This document shows positions 1 through 5,772 of a stretch of DNA of 6,041 nt, one piece after another (the stretch's first letter is position 1; each line of letters opens with the position of its first letter). The position numbers and the translations under genes were made by a program. Source of the stretch: Desulfobulbaceae bacterium (GTDB lineage: Bacteria; Desulfobacterota; Desulfobulbia; Desulfobulbales; Desulfurivibrionaceae); NCBI GenBank assembly GCA_003557565.1, contig PWOG01000014.1:1-6041 (forward strand), written 5' to 3'. The notes under the pieces were generated by a model that saw nothing but the letters and a program-made list of their open reading frames with translations, was not told the DNA's origin and did no database searches.

Positions 1-1041
1 CTGGACCGGCAGGGGGTAATCGTCGACCCCGGCGAGCCGGTGGCCGTGGAACAGGGGCGGCTGCAGGCAACCTTTCTGCCTACACCCCATATTCCCGGCA
101 GCGCCATGGTCCGCCTCTTGGTTGATGATCAAAGTCTGCTCTTTTCCGGCGATGTGGGAGCCGGCTCTTCCCCCCTGCTGCCGTCACCCCCCCGCTTAAA
201 GAACGGGGTGGACTTCCTGTTTCTCGAGGGAACCATGGCTTATGACCGGCCCGACGGTGATCTGGGCCGGCAGCGAAGCCGTTTTGGCCGGAACATTGGA
301 AAACTGGCGACGGCGGGTAAACGAGTGGTGATCCCGGCCTTTGTCCTGGACCGCAGCCAGCAGGTAATGTTTGAGCTGGGGCGGGCCATTGACGAGGGGT
401 ATCTGCCGGCGGATCAGGTCATCCGGGTCTGCAGCCCCACCGCCAATCAGCTCCTGGAGCTCTACGACGATTTTGCCGGCCGTCTCCGCCTGGAGCTGAC
501 GGCCGGCAACCACGAGGAACCAACCCTTTCCCCCTTCTTCACCCCGAAAATGGCCGGGGCCGAGTTTTTACCCCCGGGTTATCTCGGGGAATGCTCCGGG
601 GAGGAGCCGGATAACCCCTTGGGCCTTGAGCCCGGTGACATCGGGATCATGGCCTCGGGGATGGCGGACTTCTCGGCGGCCCGCCGGGCCCTGCTCGATT
701 ACCTGGATGATTCGAACACGGTTTTTTATTTTGTCGGCTACCAGTCCCCCGATAGCCTTGGCGGGCGCTTGACCGCAGGGGAAGAACCGCCGGTGGTTCT
801 GAAAATCGGCGACGAGCGCCGCCGGGTCCGGGCGGCAGTTAAGCACACCGGCGCCTTTGGCAGCCACGCCGACCCGGCGGCCATGGAGCGTATTTTCGCC
901 GCCACCGAACCGGAAAAAATCTTTCTGGTCCATCTCGAGAAAAAACAGGGCAAGCAGCTGGCTGAGCGTTATCATCGGCATTTGGGGCCGGAGGTGGTGG
1001 TGCCCCGGCCGGGGCGGCGGTACCCGCTGAGTGAAGACTGA
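1..1041 (+). CDS. Beta-CASP metallo-beta-lactamase-fold hydrolase (RNase J/CPSF73-like), 5' truncated by window start
   Basis: The reading frame is open from base 1, so the real start lies upstream; 346 residues are present. Numbering from the first codon, I see the second half of the metallo-beta-lactamase core: motif 3 HIPGSA (H30) and motif 4 FSGDVG (D51). Beta-CASP features follow: motif A EGT (E76), the strand VVIPAFVLDRSQQ, the ASGM segment before a glycine-rich GYQ...GGRL stretch, motif B FGSHAD (H289) and motif C VHLE (H311). Family members of this type are zinc-dependent endo/exonucleases acting on RNA in the cytoplasm, and substrate specificity cannot be read here. Full-length relatives are about 450 residues, so roughly 100 N-terminal residues with the HxHxDH motif are missing. 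Motif C is VHLE where VHGE is usual. The stop TGA is followed by a 264-bp gap with no obvious terminator. The fold call is firm; RNase activity is inferred. Confidence 0.9.
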   Translation: MDRQGVIVDPGEPVAVEQGRLQATFLPTPHIPGSAMVRLLVDDQSLLFSGDVGAGSSPLLPSPPRLKNGVDFLFLEGTMAYDRPDGDLGRQRSRFGRNIGKLATAGKRVVIPAFVLDRSQQVMFELGRAIDEGYLPADQVIRVCSPTANQLLELYDDFAGRLRLELTAGNHEEPTLSPFFTPKMAGAEFLPPGYLGECSGEEPDNPLGLEPGDIGIMASGMADFSAARRALLDYLDDSNTVFYFVGYQSPDSLGGRLTAGEEPPVVLKIGDERRRVRAAVKHTGAFGSHADPAAMERIFAATEPEKIFLVHLEKKQGKQLAERYHRHLGPEVVVPRPGRRYPLSED

Positions 1042-1162
1042 TCGCCACCGTCTAGCGTGCGTGCATTTGGCACCATTTGCGGTTCGGCCGCATCTCCCCG
1101 CTTGCTGCTTGCAGCACAAACAACCAAGGGCCGATTGGCAAAAAGTTACTTTTATGACAAAT

Positions 1163-1179
1163 CGCCGCCGCAGGCGGCG
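1163..1179. repeat. Perfect 7-bp hairpin CGCCGCC-GCA-GGCGGCG
   Basis: The arms 1163-1169 and 1173-1179 are exact reverse complements around a GCA loop. The hairpin lies in the 1042-1305 intergenic gap, about 120 bp past the beta-CASP gene. No T-tract follows on either side, so it does not look like an intrinsic terminator. Its function is unknown. Confidence 0.5.
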
Positions 1180-1198
1180 TGGGATGTTAACGAATCAC

Positions 1199-1218
1199 CA
1201 CGGTTGCTGTTAACCGTG
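1199..1218. repeat. Perfect 7-bp inverted repeat CACGGTT/AACCGTG upstream of membrane-protein gene
   Basis: The arms 1199-1205 and 1212-1218 flank the six-base loop GCTGTT. The site ends about 87 bp before the ATG at 1306. It is followed by CCC and an A-run rather than a T-run, so it is not a terminator for the upstream gene. It could be an operator or a transcript hairpin. Apart from this and the 1163 hairpin, the 1042-1305 gap shows no convincing gene; an AT-rich TATATTAT at 1252-1259 lacks a matching -35. Confidence 0.4.
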
Positions 1219-1295
1219 CCCAAAAAATGGGAAGTACCTTACTTGCCGCGGTATATTATCAGCATTCCGGCGCTGCGGGCCGGTCACATGTAACC

Positions 1296-1299
1296 GGAG
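1296..1299 (+). promoter_or_regulatory. Ribosome binding site GGAG
   Basis: GGAG lies six bases before the ATG at 1306 and supports that start for the membrane-protein gene. Confidence 0.7.
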
Positions 1300-1305
1300 T
1301 GGACT

Positions 1306-2190
1306 ATGAGACACAGCTTGAGCAACTACGGCGGCTGGCTGTTCGACCGCCTGGAAAGTGGCTGGGAAAGCGCCGCCGGTCGGCGGCGCAGTGCTTTTTT
1401 CCTGGTGGTTTTTTTTGTGGGCTCGATCATCCTCATCGAGTTCAATCGCCAGGGCTGGCTGCCGGCGGCAACCGGCGAGCTGGTACCCCACAATCACTTG
1501 GTGGCCATAGAATGGGCCTTTACCCTGCTGCTGATCCTGGAAGTGGTGGGGCTCACTCTGGCGCTTTCCAAGTCGATCACCATCTCCGTGGGCAAACAGC
1601 TGGAAATTTTGTCGCTGATTCTGCTGCGTAATACCTTCAAGGAAATAAGTCACCTGGAGGAACCGCTGCTCTGGCAGCAGGTGGAGCCCGCCCTGCTGCC
1701 CATGATCTCCTCGGCCCTGGGGGCCCTGGTTATTTTTGCGGTGCTGGGGTTTTACTACCGGATCCGCAGGAGCTATTACCCCGGCGGCGATCGGATCGTC
1801 GATAAAACCAGCTTTATTCTCGCCAAAAAGAACCTGGCCCTGCTGTTGCTTACCGGGTTTGTGGTGATCGTGTTCCATGATATCGGCGACTATTTTCTCC
1901 ATGGCAGTCCCGAGAGTATATTCGAGAAATTCTACACCCTGCTGGTCTTCAGTGATGTCCTGCTGGTGCTGTTATCCCTGCGCTACAGCCGCGGCTACCT
2001 GGTGGCCTTCCGCAACTCCGGGTTCGCGGTGGTGACGGTGATGCTGCGGCTGGCCCTGATCTCGCCGCCGCTGATCGGGGCCCTGCTGGGCGGCGGTACC
2101 GCCCTGTTCGCCCTGGCGATTATTTACGCTTACACCGTTTTCAGTGCGTGGCCGGCCGGCGAAGAGCAGTCCCGGCTCAGCCGGCCGTGA
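1306..2190 (+). CDS. Multi-pass integral membrane protein of unknown function
   Basis: I do not recognise this 294-residue protein. About seven hydrophobic segments are visible, near residues 31-46, 67-88, 130-150, 175-195, 207-226, 239-260 and 263-282, so it should sit in the cytoplasmic membrane. The basic run GRRRS before the first segment and RIRR after the third would favour the cytoplasmic side. Between segments 2 and 3 there is a helix-like stretch (KQLEILSLILLRNTFKEI, residues 97-114) with mixed charge that looks like the most distinctive part. Charged or polar residues lie within or beside segments 2 (E69, E79), 4 (H191, D192, D195) and 5 (D217). No signal peptide, catalytic motif or known transporter signature is evident. 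GGAG six bases upstream supports the start. Its 3' end overlaps the convergent gluQ-RS gene by 14 nt. It could be a channel-like or small transporter protein, but nothing in the sequence proves that. Confidence 0.85.
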   Translation: MRHSLSNYGGWLFDRLESGWESAAGRRRSAFFLVVFFVGSIILIEFNRQGWLPAATGELVPHNHLVAIEWAFTLLLILEVVGLTLALSKSITISVGKQLEILSLILLRNTFKEISHLEEPLLWQQVEPALLPMISSALGALVIFAVLGFYYRIRRSYYPGGDRIVDKTSFILAKKNLALLLLTGFVVIVFHDIGDYFLHGSPESIFEKFYTLLVFSDVLLVLLSLRYSRGYLVAFRNSGFAVVTVMLRLALISPPLIGALLGGGTALFALAIIYAYTVFSAWPAGEEQSRLSRP

Positions 2191-3229
2191 AAACCGGCAA
2201 CCCTCGGCCCTGGCCGGGGGTGGGAAGGTCTGCGGCGGCGGCCAGCAGATCCGCCGGGGAGTCGATGTCGTCGGCGGCCAGCCCCAGAAACCTGGCGGTA
2301 AGGCGGTAAAGATCGCCGGGTGTGGCGCCGGCCCGGCGCATGGCGGCCAGGGACAGGGCGCGGTCGGACTTGGCCAGCTTGCGGCCGGTGGTATCGGTCA
2401 GCAAAGGGTGGTGAAGAAACTTGGCCTTAAGGAAAGTTTGTCCGGCCGGGCCCAGCTGTTCGGCCAGAAAGTACTGGGCGGCGGAGGAGGGCAGCAGATC
2501 ACGGCCGCGAACGAGCAGGTTGATTTGCTCATCAAGATCATCGACCAGGCTGGCCAGTTGATAGGCCGGCAGCTCATCGCGCCGCCAGAGGATGAAATCA
2601 CCCATCTCGGCCGCTGGTTGTACCGAGATCAGCGGTTCGGCAATATCCTCAGCCGCTGGCGGGGTTTTACCGGGTAAAAGTTCAAACTCCCGGCTGGCCG
2701 CCGCAAAGGTCCACTGCCGGGCAACCATGATCCTGGTCGTGTGCGCCGCCGCCGGAGGCCGCTGACATGACCGGCAGGTGCCGGGATAAAGATGGTTGGC
2801 GCCGGCCTTATTTTTTATCTGGCGCCGGGTGCAGGTGCAGTAAAAAATAATTCCCCGCAGTTCAAGCTTCTCCAGGGCAAGGCGATAACGGTCCAGGCGC
2901 AGCAGTTGGGAGTGGCGGGCGAAAAAATCGTCGGGGCCGGCGGGACCATGGTCCCAGTCGAGGCCCAACCATTCCAGCTGCCGGAAAATATCCTCGACAT
3001 ACTCCGGCCGACAGCGACCGGCGTCGGCGTCGTCGATCCGCAGATTGAGCCGGCCGCCGGAGTGGCGCACCAGCATCCAGGTGAGAATGAAGTTGACGGC
3101 GTTGCCCTGATGCAGGTAACCGCTGGGAGTGGGAGCCAGCCGGGAATAAGCCCGGAAGGCGCCGCCGCCGGCCGGAACCGGGGGGACATCGCGGTTGCGG
3201 GCGCAAGCGTGGGGTGACGAATCAGTCAT
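2177..3229 (-). CDS. gluQRS: Glutamyl-Q tRNA(Asp) synthetase (GluQ-RS)
   Basis: This family is a truncated paralogue of glutamyl-tRNA synthetase. It activates glutamate and attaches it to queuosine at the wobble base of tRNA-Asp in the cytoplasm. The 350 residues hold only the class I catalytic core, with no anticodon-binding domain. The HIGH-type motif is SGYLHQGN (36-43), followed by RIDDADAGR (64-72). The zinc site is CTC (C131, C133), Y148 and C152, spaced exactly as Cys98/Cys100/Tyr115/Cys119 of E. coli YadB. DFILWRRD...AYQLASLVDD (211-231) matches the family's conserved core, and KLAKS (284-288) is the KMSKS loop. The HIGH motif carries Gln (HQGN), and a second cysteine (C155) follows the zinc site. 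About 20 extra residues precede the first conserved block, but no later start codon is available before it. The Shine-Dalgarno is weak and A-rich. The gene stands alone: it converges with the membrane-protein gene and diverges from the YkgJ-like gene. Confidence 0.93.
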   Translation of the reverse strand: MTDSSPHACARNRDVPPVPAGGGAFRAYSRLAPTPSGYLHQGNAVNFILTWMLVRHSGGRLNLRIDDADAGRCRPEYVEDIFRQLEWLGLDWDHGPAGPDDFFARHSQLLRLDRYRLALEKLELRGIIFYCTCTRRQIKNKAGANHLYPGTCRSCQRPPAAAHTTRIMVARQWTFAAASREFELLPGKTPPAAEDIAEPLISVQPAAEMGDFILWRRDELPAYQLASLVDDLDEQINLLVRGRDLLPSSAAQYFLAEQLGPAGQTFLKAKFLHHPLLTDTTGRKLAKSDRALSLAAMRRAGATPGDLYRLTARFLGLAADDIDSPADLLAAAADLPTPGQGRGLPVFTAG

Positions 3230-3250
3230 CTTTATCTTTGTCTTTTAAGC

Positions 3251-3279
3251 ATTTTCTGTGGTAAGTATGCCTGGGTCAA
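3251..3279 (-). promoter_or_regulatory. Candidate sigma70-type promoter for gluQRS
   Basis: Reading the minus strand, TTGACC (3279-3274) is 17 bases from GAAAAT (3256-3251). That is five of six matches to the -35 consensus and four of six to the -10, at ideal spacing. The predicted transcript start would be near 3244, giving a leader of only about 15 nt before the ATG at 3229. The match is by eye. Confidence 0.4.
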
Positions 3280-3287
3280 CATGTTGA
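3276..3287. promoter_or_regulatory. 12-bp perfect palindrome TCAACATGTTGA, possible operator
   Basis: TCAACA/TGTTGA is an exact palindrome that overlaps the -35 hexamer of the candidate gluQRS promoter. This is where a repressor or activator dimer would bind. I cannot assign it to a regulator family; it is not a good match to the FNR box (TTGAT-N4-ATCAA). Confidence 0.35.
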
Positions 3288-3290
3288 TGT

Positions 3291-3472
3291 GGCGATCCCG
3301 GCCCGGTCTTTGCCGTGCCGGGATAAGCGATCACAGGGCACCGCCATAAGCGGCGATCAGGTCGGCTCACGTACTTATGTACGCTTCGCCGCCGGAGCTC
3401 ACCACAACCTGCGGCACCCTGCGGGCGCTTACCATTTCGCCCCGGTGATCACTTACGTGCCGGGTTTTCGCC
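3291..3472. repeat. Nested imperfect dyad (cruciform-forming) intergenic element
   Basis: This block of about 180 bp fills most of the 3230-3556 intergenic region. It shows successive pairs of inverted arms around a shared centre near 3377. From outside in they are GGCG/CGCC (3291, 3469) with CCCGGC/GCCGGG (3297-3302, 3459-3464), TAAGCGATCAC/GTGATCACTTA (3324-3334, 3445-3455; one mismatch), CAGGG/CCCTG (3334-3338, 3417-3421), GCGGCGA/TCGCCGC (3350-3356, 3386-3392) and CGTAC-TTAT-GTACG (3370-3383). A separate hairpin, ATCCCGGC/GCCGGGAT (3295-3302, 3317-3324), competes with the outer pairing. An open frame across the block encodes nothing recognisable and looks incidental. The structure resembles a non-autonomous interspersed repeat or a structured RNA, but only one copy is in view. 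Confidence 0.5.
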
Positions 3473-3493
3473 GCCTTTGCAACCAATCTGATC

Positions 3494-3528
3494 AATAACC
3501 GTCACATCCGCCGGCGGCGCGCGTTATT
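3494..3528. repeat. GC-rich dyad upstream of YkgJ-like gene
   Basis: The perfect palindrome CCGCCGGCGG (3508-3517) sits at the centre of a wider inverted repeat AATAAC/GTTATT (3494-3499, 3523-3528). The dyad ends 28 bp before the ATG at 3557, where it could be a protein-binding site or a leader hairpin. No T-tract follows. Confidence 0.35.
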
Positions 3529-3556
3529 CGGGCGGGGCCGGCCCTGGAAAAAGAGC

Positions 3557-4165
3557 ATGAACGATACCGCCAATCAAAACACCTTGCAGCCGGCGCTGGC
3601 CACCCGGCTGGCCGATCTTTACCGGCGAATGGAAGAGGCCTATGATATTGTCGCCCGGCAGCTTGATTTTTCCTGCCGGGGCTGTACCGACAACTGTTGC
3701 GATTCCTATTTTCTGCACTACACCAGGATCGAGTGGGCCTACCTATGGGAGGGTCTGCGACAGTTGCCGCCGGAGCGCCTGGCGGCGATCCGCCAGCGGG
3801 CGCAGAATTTCCGGGAGCAGGCGGCCAGGGCCCTGGCCGCCGAAGAGCGCCCGGCCATCATGTGCCCCTTGAACGAGGACGGCATGTGCGCGGTTTATCA
3901 GCACCGCCTGATGATCTGCCGGCTGCACGGAGTGCCTTCCAGCCTGACCTATCCCGATGGCCGAGTGCAGCACTTTCCGGGCTGTGATCGCTGCCAGCAG
4001 ATCACCGCCGGGCGGTCGGCGGCGCCGACGGTGGAGCGCGCTTCACTGCTGCGGGAACTGGTTCTGCTGGAACAGCAGATGCCCGCCGGTCCGCGACCAC
4101 CAGGCGGCGGCCGGGTCCGGATCAAAAAGACCATCGCCGACATGATCTGCGAAGGCTCGCCGTAA
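3557..4165 (+). CDS. YkgJ-like cysteine-cluster protein (putative zinc/iron-chelating)
   Basis: The 202-residue protein has the hallmark CxxCxxxCC of the YkgJ family (C40, C43, C47, C48) in SCRGCTDNCCDSYF. Further cysteines follow at C103 and C111 (CPLNEDGMC), C121 (ICRLHG) and C143/C146 (PGCDRC). The family is thought to bind zinc or an iron-sulfur centre through these residues; its reaction is not known to me. An alanine- and glutamine-rich helical linker (about 70-97) separates the first cluster from the rest, and the C-terminus is basic (GGGRVRIKKT). There is no signal peptide, so it should be cytoplasmic. The start is preceded by GGA and an A-rich stretch (3546-3555), a modest ribosome binding site. 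The gene is transcribed away from gluQRS and toward DAHP synthase, from which it is separated by a shared terminator. Family assignment is secure; function is not. Confidence 0.88.
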   Translation: MNDTANQNTLQPALATRLADLYRRMEEAYDIVARQLDFSCRGCTDNCCDSYFLHYTRIEWAYLWEGLRQLPPERLAAIRQRAQNFREQAARALAAEERPAIMCPLNEDGMCAVYQHRLMICRLHGVPSSLTYPDGRVQHFPGCDRCQQITAGRSAAPTVERASLLRELVLLEQQMPAGPRPPGGGRVRIKKTIADMICEGSP

Positions 4166-4180
4166 CCGTCCGGCAGCGAT

Positions 4181-4204
4181 CTGAGCCACCGCCTGAGCCA
4201 CCGC
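4181..4204. repeat. Perfect tandem duplication, 2 x 12 bp CTGAGCCACCGC
   Basis: The two copies, 4181-4192 and 4193-4204, are identical and directly adjacent. They lie just after the stop of the YkgJ-like gene in the short convergent intergenic gap. This is most simply a recent slippage duplication in non-coding DNA. Confidence 0.6.
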
Positions 4205-4226
4205 CCTGGACAGTTCCTGAAAAGGC

Positions 4227-4275
4227 CTGGCGATAGCGCCAGAATCTGTCCCATGCGCCTGGTGGCGCTATTTTT
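4227..4275. terminator. Bidirectional intrinsic terminator between convergent genes
   Basis: On the plus strand, ATAGCGCCA (4233-4241) pairs perfectly with TGGCGCTAT (4263-4271). A run of Ts through 4275 follows, ending the YkgJ-like transcript. A shorter alternative, GCGCC-TGGT-GGCGC (4255-4268), precedes the same T-tract. On the minus strand, CTGGCG-CTAT-CGCCAG (4242-4227) is followed by GCC and four Ts, which could end the DAHP synthase transcript. The right arm contains the DAHP synthase stop codon (TAG, 4268-4270). Confidence 0.65.
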
Positions 4276-5617
4276 CCCGCAGAAGCTCGGCGATCTGAAA
4301 GGCCAGTTCCAGGCTCTGTTCGGCATTGAGCCGGGGGTCGCACATGGTCTGGTAATTGCTGCTCAGCTGCTGATCCATGATATCACGGCCGCCCCCAACG
4401 CATTCGGTGACATTGGCGCCGGTCATCTCGAAATGCACCCCGCCGGGCACCGTGCCTTCCTGCCAGTGAATCTCGAAAAAGGAACGGATCTCCTCCAGGA
4501 TGTTGGTGAAGTTACGGGTCTTGAGGCCGGTGGAAGAGGTGTAGGTGTTGCCGTGCATGGGGTCGCAGCTCCAGACCAGGTTGAAGCCCTCTTCCTTCAG
4601 GGCCCGGACCAGGGGGGTCAGGCCCTCGGCGATCTTCTTGATTCCGAACCGGGTGATCAGGGTCAGTTTGCCCGGTTCGTTGTCGGGGTTAAGGGTGCTC
4701 ACCAGCCGTTTAACGTCGTCGATGTCGTGATTGGGGCCGATCTTGACCCCGATGGGGTTGTGGACCCCGCGGAAGAATTCGACATGGGCGCCGTCCAGTT
4801 GCCGGGTCCGCTCGCCGATCCAGAGCATGTGGGCCGAGCAGTCGTACCAGTCGCCGGTGGTGGAATCCTGCCGGGTCAGGGCCTCCTCATAACCGAGCAA
4901 CAGCGCTTCGTGGGAAGTGAAGAAGCTGGCCTGGGTTAACTGCGGCACTTTGGTGTCGAGCCCGACCACCCGCATGAAGTTGATGGCCTGCTCGATCTGG
5001 CGGGCCAGCCGTTCGTACATCTGCCCCTGGGGCGAGTTCTTGACGAACTCGTTGTTCCAGGCGTGAATCCGGTCCAGGGCCGCATAGCCGCCCTTGGTGA
5101 AAGCCCGGAGGATGTTCATGGTGGCACAGGAGAGGAAATAACCCTTGACCATCCGCTGGGGGTCCGGCCGCCGGGACTCGGGGTCGGGCTCACTGCTGTT
5201 GACCATGTCGCCGCGGTAGCTGGGCAGCTCCATGCCGTTGACCATCTCCGTGTCGGCGGAGCGGGGCTTGGCGTACTGGCCGGCCATCCGGCCCACCTTG
5301 ACCACCGGTTTGCCGCCGCCATAACCAAGGATCATGGTCATCTGCAGCATGACCTTGAGCAGTTCCCGCACTGCCGGAGCGGTACAATGGGAAAAGCTCT
5401 CGGCGCAATCGCCGCCCTGGAGCAGAAAAGCTTCCCCCCGGGAGGCCATGGCCAGCTGCTGCTTGAGATCCCGGATCTCGACGGCAAAGACCAGGGGCGG
5501 GAGATCGGAAATGGTGGCCAGCGCCTCCTGCAGTTCCTGCTGGTCGGGCCAGTTGGGCTGCTGCAGGGCGTTAAAATGCCGCCAGCTGTCTTTACTCCAG
5601 TTTTTGTGCTCACTCAT
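4268..5617 (-). CDS. aroG: Class II (plant-type) 3-deoxy-7-phosphoheptulonate (DAHP) synthase
   Basis: This enzyme condenses phosphoenolpyruvate with erythrose 4-phosphate to DAHP, the first step of the shikimate pathway, in the cytoplasm. The 449 residues are near full family length (M. tuberculosis AroG is 462). Metal ligands expected from that enzyme are all present: C71 in LLQGGDCAESF, H355 in WSCDPMHGNT, E397 in HFEMTGANVTEC and D427 in CDPRLN. Phosphoenolpyruvate-site residues also match: R110 (KVGRMAGQYAKPRS), W266, E269, R270, K292 and R323. I chose the ATG at 5617 because GGAG lies nine bases upstream of it. An in-frame TTG at 5632 would add five residues but overlaps that GGAG. The 155-bp leader contains two hairpins that may regulate it. 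Other shikimate genes are not adjacent. The symbol follows the mycobacterial naming; other genomes use aroF or none. Confidence 0.97.
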   Translation of the reverse strand: MSEHKNWSKDSWRHFNALQQPNWPDQQELQEALATISDLPPLVFAVEIRDLKQQLAMASRGEAFLLQGGDCAESFSHCTAPAVRELLKVMLQMTMILGYGGGKPVVKVGRMAGQYAKPRSADTEMVNGMELPSYRGDMVNSSEPDPESRRPDPQRMVKGYFLSCATMNILRAFTKGGYAALDRIHAWNNEFVKNSPQGQMYERLARQIEQAINFMRVVGLDTKVPQLTQASFFTSHEALLLGYEEALTRQDSTTGDWYDCSAHMLWIGERTRQLDGAHVEFFRGVHNPIGVKIGPNHDIDDVKRLVSTLNPDNEPGKLTLITRFGIKKIAEGLTPLVRALKEEGFNLVWSCDPMHGNTYTSSTGLKTRNFTNILEEIRSFFEIHWQEGTVPGGVHFEMTGANVTECVGGGRDIMDQQLSSNYQTMCDPRLNAEQSLELAFQIAELLREK

Positions 5618-5626
5618 ACCCAATAA

Positions 5627-5630
5627 CTCC
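5627..5630 (-). promoter_or_regulatory. Ribosome binding site GGAG that fixes the DAHP synthase start
   Basis: On the minus strand GGAG is nine bases upstream of the ATG at 5617. It overlaps the alternative TTG start at 5632, so the shorter 449-residue protein is favoured. Confidence 0.65.
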
Positions 5631-5656
5631 AAGTTATCTAATTTTGATAGCCTTGC

Positions 5657-5682
5657 AAAAACCCACCAAACGTGTTGGTCGG
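5657..5682 (-). terminator. Weak intrinsic terminator or attenuator in the DAHP synthase leader
   Basis: Reading the minus strand, ACCAA-CACGT-TTGGT (5679-5665) forms a five-bp stem. Past one mismatch it extends with CC/GG, and GG is followed by five Ts (5661-5657). It lies about 40 bp before the DAHP synthase ATG. It could end read-through from the HsdR-N-like gene upstream or attenuate DAHP synthase. No short peptide rich in aromatic codons is visible before it, so classical peptide-leader attenuation is not supported. Confidence 0.4.
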
Positions 5683-5716
5683 TAAAGCGAAAACAATCAG
5701 TTACAAAGCGTGCCCA

Positions 5717-5746
5717 GTCGGCGTCGCAGCTTTATGCGACGCCGAC
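5717..5746. repeat. 12-bp perfect hairpin in the DAHP synthase upstream region
   Basis: GTCGGCGTCGCA (5717-5728) and TGCGACGCCGAC (5735-5746) are exact reverse complements around the loop GCTTTA. This is the strongest single hairpin in the window. It is followed by AATTTT on the plus strand, where no gene ends, and by no T-tract on the minus strand. It is therefore not a clear terminator for the HsdR-N-like gene whose stop is 27 bp away. A repeat-family hairpin or a regulatory leader structure is more likely. Confidence 0.6.
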
Positions 5747-5772
5747 AATTTTGGTAAAAAAATTCCGCTAAA

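Noticed and set aside
568..1119. Long minus-strand frame (183 codons) opposite the beta-CASP gene
   Set aside because: The plus strand carries clear beta-CASP motifs over the same bases. High GC creates long antisense frames, and the translation has no recognisable family.
1243..1259. TTGCCG with TATATTAT as a promoter for the membrane-protein gene
   Set aside because: The elements are only a few bases apart instead of about 17, and no suitable -35 lies further upstream.
1210..1902. 230-codon minus-strand frame opposite the membrane-protein gene
   Set aside because: The translation is rich in Gln, Gly and His with no domain. The plus-strand frame has coherent membrane segments and a ribosome binding site.
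3289..3498. Open plus-strand frame of 69 codons across the dyad element
   Set aside because: It lies wholly in the inverted-repeat region, has no good ribosome binding site and no recognisable protein. It is a by-product of the repeat's composition.
4253..4939. 228-codon plus-strand frame opposite DAHP synthase
   Set aside because: The minus strand encodes an unmistakable class II DAHP synthase with all catalytic residues here.
5633..5656. TTGCAA...GATAAC (minus strand) as the DAHP synthase promoter
   Set aside because: The spacing of about 14 bases is too short and the -10 match is poor, so I cannot support it.
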